Positions 1 through 8,707 of a DNA stretch of 51,693 nucleotides are shown piece after piece. How positions within the stretch are numbered: the first letter of the stretch is position 1; each line of letters begins with the position of its first letter. Below the pieces are notes generated by a model, which had not been told where the DNA came from, ran no database searches, and saw nothing but the letters and a program-made list of their open reading frames with translations. A program made the translations under genes and the position numbers. Origin of the DNA: JAZGAE01 sp036475545. GTDB lineage: Bacteria > Pseudomonadota > Alphaproteobacteria > DATDPM01. Location of the stretch: positions 1-51,693 of the forward strand of contig JAZGAE010000098.1 of the NCBI GenBank assembly GCA_036475545.1. The letters run 5' to 3'.

Positions 1-1
1 A

Positions 2-158
2 GCCCGGCCCGGCGCAGCCCGAAGGGCCGGGGTCTTTTGCGGCCACGGGTTCGTAGCAAAGCTCGCGCGGTGGCACCGCTACGTGCTTCGCCCCGCTCCT
101 GCCCGCGGCACAAAATTCCTCCGGCGCGGCCCGTTCAACTTGACCGGATTACGCTCTA
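2..158 (+). repeat. End repeat, copy 1
   Basis: These 157 bases match, in inverted orientation, the stretch near the other end of the window at 51423-51579, with about eight mismatches by eye. The inner border is the core CCGTTCAACTTGACCGG followed by ATTACGCTCTA. That core recurs at 34215-34255. No protein reading frame of any credibility lies inside. It sits 21 bases downstream of the trpE stop codon. The type resembles the many short intergenic repeats of alphaproteobacteria that begin with TAGAGC and carry an ATCCG motif; that family link is an inference. Confidence 0.85.
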
Positions 159-179
159 AACGGCGCCTAAGCGGCCCAC

Positions 180-1688
180 TCACTTCGATTTCGCGGCGAA
201 GCGGATGGCCTCTTGGGCGGCGCGGATCAGCGCCTGGGCCTTGTCGCGGGTCTCCTGGTACTCGGCTTCCGGGTCGCTGTCGGCCACGATGCCGCCGCCG
301 GCCTGGATGTACATGACGCCGTCCTTCACCACCGCGGTCCTGAGCGCGATGCAGGTATCCATGTCGCCGTCGCAGGAGAAGTACCCCACCGCGCCGGCGT
401 AGATGTTGCGGCGGCAGTTCTCCAGCTCGTCGATGATCTCCATGGCGCGCACCTTGGGCGCGCCGCTCACGGTGCCGGCCGGAAAGCCGCCGATGAGCGC
501 CTCCATGGCGTCGAACCCTTGGTCGATCTCGCCCTCGACGTTGGAGACGATGTGCATCACGTGCGAGTAGTACTCGATCGTCATCTGGTCGGTGACCCGG
601 ACCGTGCCCGTCTTGGCGACGCGGCCCACGTCGTTGCGGCCGAGATCCAAGAGCATCAGGTGCTCGGCGATCTCCTTGGGGTCCGACAGCAAATCATTGG
701 CGAGCGCCCGGTCCTCGGCCGCGTTCGCCCCGCGTGGCCGCGTGCCCGCGATCGGGCGGATGGTGATGACGCCGTCCCGGAGCCGCACCAGGATCTCGGG
801 GCTGGAGCCCACCACCGCGAAGTCCCCGAAGTCGAAGTAGAACAGGAACGGCGAGGGGTTGAGCCGCCGCAGCGCCCGGTAGAGCGGGAACGGCGGCAGC
901 GCGAAGGGGACCGAGAACCGTTGCGAGGGGACCACCTGGAGGATGTCGCCGGCCAGGATGTATTCCTTCGCTCGTTTGACCAGCGCGTGGTACTCGGCCC
1001 GGGTCATGTTCGAGACCGGCTCGGGCAGCTCCGCGGCCTCCCTCGCGGGAACGTGGCCGAGGGAGAGCTGGCGCTCGAACCTGGCGGCCACCTCCTCGAG
1101 GCGCGCGCAGGCGCCATCGTAGGCGGTCCGCGCGTCCACGCCCTTCTCGGGCCATGCGGGGGTGATGACGAAGACGCTGTCCTCGATGGTGTCGAACACC
1201 GCCATCACCGTGGGCCGCAGGAACATCGCGTCCGGAAGCCCGAGCAGGTCGGGGTTGGTGTCCGGCAACCCCTCCATGAGCCGCACCATGTCGTAGCCCA
1301 TGTAGCCGAAGAGGCCCGAGGCCATGGGCGGCAGCTCTTCCGGAATCTCGATCCTGGACTCGGCGAGCAAGGCCCTGAGCGACTCGAGGGCGCCGTCGGC
1401 GCAAGGCTCGAAGGCGTCCGGGTCTTGCGCCGGGCGGCGGTTGACCTCGCCCTTGTCGCCCCGGCAGCGCCAGATCACGTCCGGGTCGAGGCCGATGACG
1501 GAGTAGCGCCCGCGAATGGAGCCTCCCTCGACCGACTCGAGCAGGAAGCTGTTGGGCCGCCCGTCCGCCAGCTTGAGCATGGCGGAGACCGGCGTCTCCA
1601 GGTCGGCCACCAGCAGGGTCCAGACGAGCTGCGGCCGGTTCGCCTCGTAAGCGGCGGCGAAGGAGGCGAAGTCCGGGTCCGGCCTCAT
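180..1688 (-). CDS. trpE: Anthranilate synthase component I
   Basis: Large subunit of anthranilate synthase. It converts chorismate to anthranilate in the first committed step of tryptophan synthesis, in the cytoplasm, with ammonia from the TrpG glutaminase. At 502 residues it is full length. The N-terminal domain has the LLES motif (SFLLESVEGG) that in this family contributes to the tryptophan feedback site. The C-terminal chorismate-binding domain shows GDILQVVPSQRF, PIAGTRPRG, DLGRNDVGRV, PAGTVSGAPK and IQAGGGIVADSDPE, all typical of active enzymes. The ATG start lies 12 bases after the stop of the PpiD gene, so the two are probably cotranscribed. The trpG partner, usually next downstream, is not in the window; after the stop comes the end repeat and then the window edge. 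Confidence 0.97.
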   Translation of the reverse strand: MRPDPDFASFAAAYEANRPQLVWTLLVADLETPVSAMLKLADGRPNSFLLESVEGGSIRGRYSVIGLDPDVIWRCRGDKGEVNRRPAQDPDAFEPCADGALESLRALLAESRIEIPEELPPMASGLFGYMGYDMVRLMEGLPDTNPDLLGLPDAMFLRPTVMAVFDTIEDSVFVITPAWPEKGVDARTAYDGACARLEEVAARFERQLSLGHVPAREAAELPEPVSNMTRAEYHALVKRAKEYILAGDILQVVPSQRFSVPFALPPFPLYRALRRLNPSPFLFYFDFGDFAVVGSSPEILVRLRDGVITIRPIAGTRPRGANAAEDRALANDLLSDPKEIAEHLMLLDLGRNDVGRVAKTGTVRVTDQMTIEYYSHVMHIVSNVEGEIDQGFDAMEALIGGFPAGTVSGAPKVRAMEIIDELENCRRNIYAGAVGYFSCDGDMDTCIALRTAVVKDGVMYIQAGGGIVADSDPEAEYQETRDKAQALIRAAQEAIRFAAKSK

Positions 1689-1700
1689 CGCCTGGATCGC

Positions 1701-3569
1701 TCAGAAGAGGGCGTCGATCGCACGCCTGTTGATCTCGACCTCGTACTGGTCGTAGAGCGTGCGATGGTACTGGGCGAGCAGGTCGGAGGCGAATGCCTCC
1801 CGCAGCTGTCCCGTGACCCTCTCGACGCCTTCCTTGTCGGCGCCCGGCTCGGCGGGCCGGATCTCCTTGATCTGGGCCAGCATGTAGCCGTCCGCCGCCT
1901 CGGCGGTGGCGATCCCTTGGATCGGCGCCTCGAACAGCTTGGTCACGAGAGCAGGCGGAAGGGCAAGGGTGCTCCGGATGAAGGGCTCGGTCGTGGTCAC
2001 CTCGAGGCCCATCTCGGCGGCCACCTCGTTGAGCGCCGCGCCCCCTGTGACCTTTTCCGCCATAGCCTGCGCCCGGGCTTGCGCCGCCTTGTGGCGCTCG
2101 TTGGCCCGCCACGCCTCGGCCACCTGGCTGCGAACCGACTCCAGGGGCTTGAGCGCCGACGGCGTCACCCTGTCCACGCGCAGCATGAAGTAGCCGCCGT
2201 CCGGCGTCTCGGTGAGCAGGCTCTCCTCGCCCTTGGCCGTCGCGAACGCCGTCTTCAGGAAGCCTCCGCCCGGCAAGCCCTCGATCGGTTGGCCCCGGGC
2301 ATCGCCGCCCTCGCGGTCCACCGCCTCGAGGGTGAAGGGCTTGAGGTTCACCCGCGCCGCCGCCTCCTGGAGACTGGCTCCGCCCGCGAGCGCGTCCTCG
2401 AACTGGTTGGCGATGCTGTAGATGCTGTCGATGACGCGCTCTTCGGCGATCTCCGCGCGAAGTTCCGGCTTAGCTTCCTCGAAGCTGCGCGTCTCTTGCG
2501 CCTCGGTCTCGGTTGCCTGAAGAATGTGCCAGCCGAGCGCGCTCTTGACGGGGTCCGAGATGTCGCCCGCCTCGAGCGCGAAAGCGGCCTCGGCAAGCGG
2601 CTCGGGGAGGCCCCCCTTCGTGATCCATCCGATGACGAGGTCGGCCTCCTCCTTGCCGGCGATCTCCTTGGCCACCTCGGCGAAGTCGCGCCCCTCCGCC
2701 AGCATTTTCCGGGCGCGGGAAGCCTCGACCTCGTCGTCCAGCAGGATCTGCCGCAGGTTGCGCCGCTCCGGAGTCGTGAACCGCCCAAAGCTGTCGTCGT
2801 AGAGCTGACGCAATTCGTCGTCGGAGACGGTGATCTCGTCGGCGAGCGCCTTCAGGTCGAGGCTCACCACCGTGAGCGCGCGATACTCCGGCGCGGTGAA
2901 CCGCTCCGCGTGCTCCCGGTGAAAGACTTCGAGCGCGGCCTCTCCCGGCTCGCCGACGCCGGTGATGCTGGCATCCGCGACCAGCACCGCCTCCGCGACG
3001 CGCTCCTCCCCGCGCAGGCGGTAAAGGGCCTCGCGCATCGACCGCGGGGCACTGGCGCCGGCGATGATCGACGTGACGAGGCCGTTGCTCGCGAGATCGC
3101 GGCGCAACGCGGCGACGTAGGCCTCTTCCGAAAAGCCGGCCTGCCGATACGCCTGCTCGAAAGCGAGTGTGTCGAACGCGCCGCCGGGGCCCTTGAACGC
3201 GGGGTTGTTCAATATGTTCTCGCGCACCAGGTCGTCGCTGACGGCGAGACCGAGGTCGCCGGCTGCGACGTCGAAGACCGCGCCGCTCACCAGGTTGCGA
3301 ATGACGGTTTCGCGAAATCCGAGCGTTTCCGCCAGCTCGGCGTCCAGCTTGCCACGGAACGCCGGTTGCATCTGTGCGATGTACCGCTGATACGCGGTGA
3401 TCAGCTCCTGGCCCGTGATGCCGCGGTCGCCGACCTCGATGACGATGGTGTCCCGGCCCGGCCCGCGGAAGATGTCGCCGATGCCCCAGACCGCGAAGCT
3501 GAGCACGAGGATCCCGAACAGGCCCTTCATGACCCAGGAAGCAGCGCTCTTGCGAAGGGTATTCAGCAT
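1701..3569 (-). CDS. ppiD: PpiD-like periplasmic peptidyl-prolyl isomerase/foldase
   Basis: Membrane-anchored parvulin-type foldase of 622 residues, the usual PpiD size. After a short cytoplasmic segment there is one transmembrane helix at about residues 15-34 (LFGILVLSFAVWGIGDIF). A SurA_N-like region follows, then a central parvulin domain (about 235-350, including the stretch ending in SALGWHILQATE), and then a long C-terminal region. In this family the protein faces the periplasm and helps newly exported proteins fold at the SecYEG exit. Catalytic isomerase activity is often weak and is not assured here. The frame stays open 135 codons upstream, but the chosen ATG (MLNTLRKSAASW) matches family N-termini and has a GAGGGGG stretch about 15 bases upstream. 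Divergent from tpiA across 256 bases; followed closely by trpE. Confidence 0.93.
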   Translation of the reverse strand: MLNTLRKSAASWVMKGLFGILVLSFAVWGIGDIFRGPGRDTIVIEVGDRGITGQELITAYQRYIAQMQPAFRGKLDAELAETLGFRETVIRNLVSGAVFDVAAGDLGLAVSDDLVRENILNNPAFKGPGGAFDTLAFEQAYRQAGFSEEAYVAALRRDLASNGLVTSIIAGASAPRSMREALYRLRGEERVAEAVLVADASITGVGEPGEAALEVFHREHAERFTAPEYRALTVVSLDLKALADEITVSDDELRQLYDDSFGRFTTPERRNLRQILLDDEVEASRARKMLAEGRDFAEVAKEIAGKEEADLVIGWITKGGLPEPLAEAAFALEAGDISDPVKSALGWHILQATETEAQETRSFEEAKPELRAEIAEERVIDSIYSIANQFEDALAGGASLQEAAARVNLKPFTLEAVDREGGDARGQPIEGLPGGGFLKTAFATAKGEESLLTETPDGGYFMLRVDRVTPSALKPLESVRSQVAEAWRANERHKAAQARAQAMAEKVTGGAALNEVAAEMGLEVTTTEPFIRSTLALPPALVTKLFEAPIQGIATAEAADGYMLAQIKEIRPAEPGADKEGVERVTGQLREAFASDLLAQYHRTLYDQYEVEINRRAIDALF

Positions 3570-3825
3570 GGAAAAAAGAAGCCCCCTCAAATGGTTAAGC
3601 CGCGACGCGCGGTCACGGCCGGCGGCGCGCGGAATGATAAGGGCGCGCCTTCGCCCCCGCAACAGGGGATTTCCGGACCGCTCGCGCTGGCGGTGGAAAA
3701 GGCTCTCCCCTCGTGATAAAGAGGCGCGGCGCGTTCGCCCGGTCGGGCCTTGCGGGGGCGGCAGGGCCGTGGCAGGGGCGCAATCGCGAGGACGGGATGG
3801 ACCGAAGGTGGAGCGGCCCTGAGCG

Positions 3826-4584
3826 ATGACTGCGGATCGGCACCATTTGTTCGCCGGTAACTGGAAGATGCACGGGCTGCGTGTGGACGGCATCGCTCTG
3901 GCGAAGGGCTTGGTGGAACGCGGTCGGGCGGCTCCGCAAGCGGCTTTCGAGATGGTGGTTTGCCCGCCCGCCACCCTGGTGCGGGCGGTGGCGGAGGCGG
4001 TGGCCGGGAGCGCGCTCGCGGTCGGCGGACAGGACTGTCACCCCGACGAGAGCGGCGCCCACACCGGCGACGTCAGCGCCGCCATGCTGCGGGACGCGGG
4101 CTGCGCGTTCGTGATCGTCGGCCATTCCGAGCGCCGCTCGGACCACGGCGAGACCGACGAGCTCGTTCGGGCCAAGGCGGCGGCCGCCCACGGGGCGGGG
4201 CTCATCGCCATCGTCTGCATCGGCGAAATCGAAGCCGAGCGCGACCGCGGCCAAACCATCGAGGTCGTCTCGCGCCAGCTCGAGGGCTCCTTGCCTCGGG
4301 GCGCGAGTGCGGAAAACACCGTGATCGCCTACGAGCCGGTCTGGGCCATCGGCACGGGTAGGACCCCGACGGCAGAGGAGATCGCGGCGGTCCACGGCGA
4401 GATCCGGGCGCGGCTCGCCCGCCTCGTCGCCGGGGCGGAGCGGGTGCGGATCCTTTACGGGGGTTCGGTGAACCCCGGGAATTCGGCCGGGATCCTGGCG
4501 CTTGACGATGTCGATGGCGCGCTGGTCGGCGGCGCCAGCCTGAAAGTCGACGATTTTTGGGCGATCGCCCAAAGTTGTCCCTAG
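3826..4584 (+). CDS. tpiA: Triose-phosphate isomerase
   Basis: Interconverts dihydroxyacetone phosphate and glyceraldehyde 3-phosphate in glycolysis and gluconeogenesis; cytoplasmic (beta/alpha)8 barrel. At 252 residues it has the normal length. Catalytic residues are visible: Asn12 and Lys14 in GNWKMH, His100 in VIVGHSERR, Glu170 in AYEPVWAIGTG, and the phosphate-binding YGGSVNPGN near residues 211-219. The ATG is preceded by GGTGGAG. It begins the plus-strand run of central metabolism and envelope genes. secG follows after 103 bases, in which a weak GGGCGC...GCGCCC hairpin (4589-4616) precedes a T-run. Confidence 0.98.
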   Translation: MTADRHHLFAGNWKMHGLRVDGIALAKGLVERGRAAPQAAFEMVVCPPATLVRAVAEAVAGSALAVGGQDCHPDESGAHTGDVSAAMLRDAGCAFVIVGHSERRSDHGETDELVRAKAAAAHGAGLIAIVCIGEIEAERDRGQTIEVVSRQLEGSLPRGASAENTVIAYEPVWAIGTGRTPTAEEIAAVHGEIRARLARLVAGAERVRILYGGSVNPGNSAGILALDDVDGALVGGASLKVDDFWAIAQSCP

Positions 4585-4687
4585 CGATGGGCGCGGGAAC
4601 CCTTTAAATAGCGCCCTGAGTTTTCTCTTCGCGCCGACGGCCCTCGGGTCGGGAGCCGGTGGCGGAACGCGGGATACGAGCGAGGCC

Positions 4688-5008
4688 ATGGAAGCAGTTC
4701 TTCTCGTCGTTCACCTCATGCTGGCGATCATCCTGGTGGGGACCGTCCTGCTCCAGCGGAGCGAGGGCGGGGGCCTCGGCATCGGCGGTGGCGGTATGGG
4801 GGGGCTGATGAGCGGCCGGTCCGCGACGAATCTCTTGACCCGGGTCACGGCCGTGCTCGCCGGCCTCTTCATGTTGACGAGCCTGGCGCTGGCCATCGTC
4901 GCGGCGGGCGAGCGCGAGCCGACCTCCATCCTCGATCAGCCGCCCGCGGCCACCGAACCGGTGGCGCCGGAGCAACCGGTAGGACCGCAGGTGCCGCTCG
5001 CCCGATGA
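4688..5008 (+). CDS. secG: SecG, protein translocase subunit
   Basis: Small auxiliary subunit of the SecYEG protein-export channel in the inner membrane. At 106 residues it has two hydrophobic helices, about 3-22 (LLVVHLMLAIILVGTVLLQ) and 51-74. The glycine-rich linker between them (SEGGGLGIGGGGMGGLMSGR) is the family hallmark, and a short proline-rich tail follows. The tpiA-secG-pyrG order is common in alphaproteobacteria. A strong intrinsic terminator lies 53 bases after the stop codon, so tpiA-secG is probably a transcription unit separate from pyrG. Confidence 0.95.
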   Translation: MEAVLLVVHLMLAIILVGTVLLQRSEGGGLGIGGGGMGGLMSGRSATNLLTRVTAVLAGLFMLTSLALAIVAAGEREPTSILDQPPAATEPVAPEQPVGPQVPLAR

Positions 5009-5060
5009 CGCGTTCGGGCGGGAACGGGCCGGCGGCGGGCCGTGGAGGCCGCGAAGGGGC

Positions 5061-5086
5061 GAGGCGGCGGACAAGCCGCCTCTTTT
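5061..5086 (+). terminator. Rho-independent terminator after secG
   Basis: A perfect 8-base stem, GAGGCGGC (5061-5068) with GCCGCCTC (5075-5082) around a six-base loop, is followed at once by TTTT. This is the textbook intrinsic terminator shape and the clearest one in the window. It should end tpiA-secG transcripts and leaves only about 40 bases before the pyrG start. Confidence 0.85.
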
Positions 5087-5088
5087 CC

Positions 5089-5117
5089 TTGGGAGCGGGC
5101 CGGAGTTGATATACAGT
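5089..5117 (+). promoter_or_regulatory. Candidate pyrG promoter
   Basis: Between the secG terminator and the pyrG ATG (5126) there is TTGGGA, a 17-base gap, then TACAGT within GATATACAGT. If this is the promoter, transcription would start within a few bases of the ATG and give a leaderless or nearly leaderless message. The position fits because the terminator directly upstream forces a new promoter here. The -35 match is modest. Confidence 0.4.
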
Positions 5118-5125
5118 GTAGGTCC

Positions 5126-6754
5126 ATGACCCGGTTCATCTTTATAACCGGCGGCGTGGTCTCCTCCCTCGGAAAAGGGATTTCCTCAGCGGCCTTGGGC
5201 GCGGTGCTCCAGGCCCGCGGCTTCAAGGTTCGGCTGCGCAAGCTCGACCCCTATCTCAACGTCGACCCGGGCACCATGAGCCCGTTCCAGCACGGCGAGG
5301 TCTACGTCACCGACGACGGCGCGGAAACCGACCTCGATCTCGGCCATTACGAGCGTTTCACCGGCGTGCCCTCGCGCCGCAGCGACAACATCACGGCGGG
5401 GAGGGTTTACTCCACCGTGATCGCCAAGGAGCGACGCGGGGACTACCTGGGCGCCACGGTCCAGGTCATCCCCCATGTCACCAACACCATCAAGGACTTC
5501 ATCTTCGCCGATCTCGACGGCGAGGATTTCGTGATCTGCGAGATCGGGGGCACCGTCGGCGACATCGAGAGCCTGCCGTTCCTCGAGGCCATCCGCCAGA
5601 TCGGCAACGAACTGGGGCCGGAGCGGACCCTGTTCGTGCACCTCACGTTGGTCCCCTTCATCCCCGCCGCCAAGGAGCTCAAGACCAAGCCAACCCAGCA
5701 TTCGGTCAAGGAGCTCCAGGGCCTCGGCATCCGGCCCGACATTCTGCTGTGCCGCTCGGACCGGGAGATTCCGGCGGCGGACCAGCGCAAGATCGCCCTT
5801 TACTGCAATATTCGCGAGGAGGCGGTGATCCCGGCGCTCGACGTCGACACCGTCTATCAGGTGCCGATCAGCTATCACGAACAGGGCTTCGACAAACAGG
5901 TGTGCCAGCGCTTCGGTATCGGAGTCGACAAGGAGCCCGACCTTTCGCGCTGGCGCGACATCGTGCGGCGCATCCGCGAGCCCGAAGGCGAGGTCACCAT
6001 CGCCGTCGTGGGCAAGTACACGACGCTGGCGGACTCCTACAAGTCGCTCGCCGAGGCCCTGACCCACGGCGGCATCGCCAACAACGTCGGGGTCAACACC
6101 CAGTGGATCGACTCGGAGATCTTCGAGCGCAAGGACAGCATTCACCACCTCGACGGGGTGGACGGCATCCTGGTCCCCGGCGGCTTCGGGGAACGCGGCG
6201 CCGAGGGAAAGATTCAGGCCGCGCACTTCGCCCGCGAGCGCAGGGTGCCCTACTTCGGCATCTGCTTCGGCATGCAGATGGCGGTGGTCGAGGCGGCCCG
6301 CAACTTGGCCGATCTGCCGGGCGCCGGTTCGACCGAGTTCGGTCCCTGCGAAGAGCCGGTGATCGGGCTCATGACGGAGTGGACCCGGGGCGACGAAATA
6401 GAAAAGCGGAGCGAGGACAGCGAGCTCGGCGGCACCATGCGCCTAGGCGCCTACGAGTGCGTGATGAGCCCCAACAGCCGGGCGGCCCAGATCTACGGGA
6501 AGAGGCGCATCAGCGAGCGCCACCGCCACCGCTACGAGGTGAACCCGGCCTACGAGGACCGGCTGGCGGAGGCGGGGGTGGTCTTCTCGGGCAAGTCCCC
6601 CGACGGGCTTTTGCCCGAGATCGTCGAGATTCCGGATCATCCCTGGTTCGTCGGCGTGCAGTTCCACCCGGAGCTCAAGTCCAAGCCGTTCGAGCCCCAT
6701 CCGCTGTTCGTCTCGTTCATCGAAGCCGCGGTCGACCAGTCGCGGCTGGTGTAA
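5126..6754 (+). CDS. pyrG: CTP synthase
   Basis: Makes CTP from UTP, ATP and glutamine. At 542 residues it has the normal length. The N-terminal synthetase domain opens with the characteristic FITGGVVSSLGKGISSAAL and includes LRKLDPYLNVDPGTMSPFQHGE in two adjoining blocks. The C-terminal class I glutamine amidotransferase domain (about 290 onward) has the nucleophile Cys380 in FGICFGMQ and the His514/Glu516 pair in VQFHPELKSKPF. The frame is open 28 codons further upstream, but the ATG giving MTRFIFITGG is the family start. There is no good Shine-Dalgarno sequence, only AGG close to the ATG. kdsA follows after 17 bases. Confidence 0.98.
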   Translation: MTRFIFITGGVVSSLGKGISSAALGAVLQARGFKVRLRKLDPYLNVDPGTMSPFQHGEVYVTDDGAETDLDLGHYERFTGVPSRRSDNITAGRVYSTVIAKERRGDYLGATVQVIPHVTNTIKDFIFADLDGEDFVICEIGGTVGDIESLPFLEAIRQIGNELGPERTLFVHLTLVPFIPAAKELKTKPTQHSVKELQGLGIRPDILLCRSDREIPAADQRKIALYCNIREEAVIPALDVDTVYQVPISYHEQGFDKQVCQRFGIGVDKEPDLSRWRDIVRRIREPEGEVTIAVVGKYTTLADSYKSLAEALTHGGIANNVGVNTQWIDSEIFERKDSIHHLDGVDGILVPGGFGERGAEGKIQAAHFARERRVPYFGICFGMQMAVVEAARNLADLPGAGSTEFGPCEEPVIGLMTEWTRGDEIEKRSEDSELGGTMRLGAYECVMSPNSRAAQIYGKRRISERHRHRYEVNPAYEDRLAEAGVVFSGKSPDGLLPEIVEIPDHPWFVGVQFHPELKSKPFEPHPLFVSFIEAAVDQSRLV

Positions 6755-6771
6755 TCCGCGGGCTTGGCTCG

Positions 6772-7614
6772 ATGACGGACGTGCGCCACGTCACCATAGG
6801 TCCGGTCACCCTCGGCAACGACCTGCCGCTGGCGCTGATCGCGGGGCCGTGCGCGCTGGAATCCCGCGGCCACGCTCTGGAGACGGCGGGCGCGCTCAAG
6901 GAGATCACGGACGAGCTTGGCATCGGCTTCATCTACAAGACCTCCTTCGACAAGGCCAACCGCACCTCTCTTGCGAGCTCGCGCGGCGTCGGCTTGGAAG
7001 AGGGGCTCCCCATATTGGCGGAAGTGCGCGAGACCGTCGGCTGCCCGGTGCTGACCGACGTGCACACGCCGGAGCAGTGCGCGCCTGTGGCCGAGGCCGT
7101 GGATGTCCTCCAGATCCCGGCCTTCCTCTGCCGCCAGACCGACCTCCTGCTGGCGGCGGCCAACACGGGCCGCGCGCTGAACATCAAGAAGGGGCAGTTC
7201 CTGGCGCCCTGGGACATGGCGAACGTCGTCGCCAAGGTGGAATCGACCAATAACCGCAACGTGCTGGTGACCGAGCGCGGCGTGAGCTTCGGCTACAACA
7301 CCCTGGTCTCCGACATGCGCGCGCTGCCCGTGCTCGCCGGTCTCGGCTATCCGGTGGTGTTCGACGCCACCCACTCGGTGCAGCAGCCCGGTGGCCGGGG
7401 AACCACGACCGGGGGTGAGCGCGCGTTCGTGCCGGTGCTCGCGCGGGCCGCCGTCTCTGTGGGCGTCGCCGCCCTGTTCGTGGAGACCCACCAGGACCCG
7501 GACGACGCGCCCTCCGATGGGCCCAACATGATGCGGCTCGATGCCATGCGCGACTTCCTCGAGACGCTCCAGGAGTTCGACCGGCTCGCCAAGGAGAGGC
7601 CGATCGCCCCATGA
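6772..7614 (+). CDS. kdsA: 3-deoxy-8-phosphooctulonate (KDO-8-P) synthase
   Basis: Condenses arabinose 5-phosphate with phosphoenolpyruvate to KDO 8-phosphate, the first dedicated step towards the KDO of lipopolysaccharide. At 280 residues it is full length. Motifs include IAGPCALES near residue 23, FIYKTSFDKANRTS, NIKKGQFLAPWDM, TERGVSFGYN, DATHSVQ and ETHQDPDDAPSDGPNM. Cys27 in GPCALES is the position that separates metal-dependent enzymes (Cys) from metal-independent ones (Asn, as in Escherichia coli), so this one is predicted to be metal-dependent. No clear Shine-Dalgarno precedes the ATG. The stop codon overlaps the next start as ATGA. Confidence 0.97.
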   Translation: MTDVRHVTIGPVTLGNDLPLALIAGPCALESRGHALETAGALKEITDELGIGFIYKTSFDKANRTSLASSRGVGLEEGLPILAEVRETVGCPVLTDVHTPEQCAPVAEAVDVLQIPAFLCRQTDLLLAAANTGRALNIKKGQFLAPWDMANVVAKVESTNNRNVLVTERGVSFGYNTLVSDMRALPVLAGLGYPVVFDATHSVQQPGGRGTTTGGERAFVPVLARAAVSVGVAALFVETHQDPDDAPSDGPNMMRLDAMRDFLETLQEFDRLAKERPIAP

Positions 7615-8480
7615 TGCATCCTGGTGCGGCGATGCCCGCCGCTACCTTTTTCTTGATGGTCCTGTTCGTGGCCTTGTTTGGTGCAGGTGCGCGGGCTCAA
7701 GAGCCCGGATATCTCGAGAAAGCGGTCTGCGGCGCGCTGACCGAGAGGGTGGGGTTCTTCCTCCTGCGGGCCGTGGCGGGCCGGCCTCGGCTCGACCGGT
7801 CCGAGGCGATCGAAGGGCTCGAGCCGGTCTCCTTCCGCACCAAGGACCAGCGCCTTCTCGGCGGGTACAAGCACCGCGCGATCGTGCCGGCGGGCTTGGC
7901 CCCACGCGGCTACGTGCTGGTGACCCAGGGCAACGCCATGCTGGCCGAGCACACCGTGCCGGTGCTGAGGTTCTTCGCGCAAGCCGGCTTCGACGCCTTC
8001 GCCTTCGACTTCCGGGGCTACGGCACATCCGAAGGCCGCAGCCGAATGGCGGCGATCCTGTCGGACTATGTCGAGATCATCGGCCATCTGAACGGGAAGG
8101 GCTACACGAAGAGCCTCCTGTACGGCATGTCCCTGGGCGGCGTGATCTTTCTCAACGCCATCGGCGCCGGGGTCTCGTTCGATGCGGCGGTGATCGATTC
8201 GGCGCCCAGCCGCATCACCCGGTACGGCTGCCCGAGCGAGCTGAACCCTGTCGACAACGTGCCGCGGGACTGCTCGAACCTCATGGTCATCGTCGGCGGC
8301 AGCGACAGGGTGGTGCCGCTCAAGGACTCGCGAGAGCTCGCCGAGTCGGTGGCGGCGCGAGGCGGCACCATCGTCCGCCGCGACGAATTCGCGCACCCGT
8401 TTCAGGACGTAAGCATCGGGGTGGCGTTGGCCCGCCTGGAACTGGTCCGGGAGTTCTTCGAGGGCACGATCGGCCGATAG
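7611..8480 (+). CDS. Secreted alpha/beta hydrolase
   Basis: Alpha/beta-hydrolase fold protein of 289 residues with unknown substrate. The N-terminus is a signal peptide with a hydrophobic core (TFFLMVLFVALFGAG) and a likely cleavage after GARA near residue 29, so the enzyme should act in the periplasm. Nucleophile elbow GMSLGG gives Ser174; Asp232 (GGSDRVVP) and His262 (EFAHPFQD) complete a plausible catalytic triad. DFRGYGTSEGRS is typical of the serine aminopeptidase S33/BAAT-like subgroup. It overlaps kdsA by four bases (ATGA), which suggests translational coupling. Which of the two tandem ATG codons is used cannot be told and hardly matters. No link to KDO synthesis is evident. Confidence 0.85.
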   Translation: MMHPGAAMPAATFFLMVLFVALFGAGARAQEPGYLEKAVCGALTERVGFFLLRAVAGRPRLDRSEAIEGLEPVSFRTKDQRLLGGYKHRAIVPAGLAPRGYVLVTQGNAMLAEHTVPVLRFFAQAGFDAFAFDFRGYGTSEGRSRMAAILSDYVEIIGHLNGKGYTKSLLYGMSLGGVIFLNAIGAGVSFDAAVIDSAPSRITRYGCPSELNPVDNVPRDCSNLMVIVGGSDRVVPLKDSRELAESVAARGGTIVRRDEFAHPFQDVSIGVALARLELVREFFEGTIGR

Positions 8481-8707
8481 GCGGCCAGCCCCTCGCCGCC
8501 AGCGCCGCGGACAAGGCCGGCAATCCCGTGATCGAGGTCTATCTGGCGGTGGGCGGGAACGCTGCCGTCATTGGTCCCCGGATCCCCGATGAGATCGAGG
8601 GTGCCTTCGTCGCGCCCGTCTCGATAATCGCCGCCGGTCGTCGCGCTTGCATGGGCGATCACCGCCGGGTATCTGTTGCCGACCTTTGAGCAAGGGAACC
8701 GGTGGCC

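Noticed and set aside
3591..3598. TTAACCAT (CtrA-like half-site) before ppiD, and again at 32458-32465 before hfq
   Set aside because: Only single 8-base half-sites; no TTAA-N7-TTAA pair or supporting context, so chance is likely.
213..3716. A 1,167-codon plus-strand open frame across trpE and ppiD
   Set aside because: It is antisense to two clear genes, His/Arg/Val-rich with no family motif, and is the kind of shadow frame that high GC at third positions creates.
4589..4624. GGGCGC...GCGCCC hairpin followed by TTTT between tpiA and secG
   Set aside because: The loop is 16 bases and the T-run is interrupted; too weak to call a terminator inside an apparent operon.
8691..8704. CAAGGGAACCGGT shared by the eno leader and 16086-16098 before lipA
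   Set aside because: Thirteen bases around a ribosome-binding-like AAGGGA in GC-rich DNA; no further similarity on either side.
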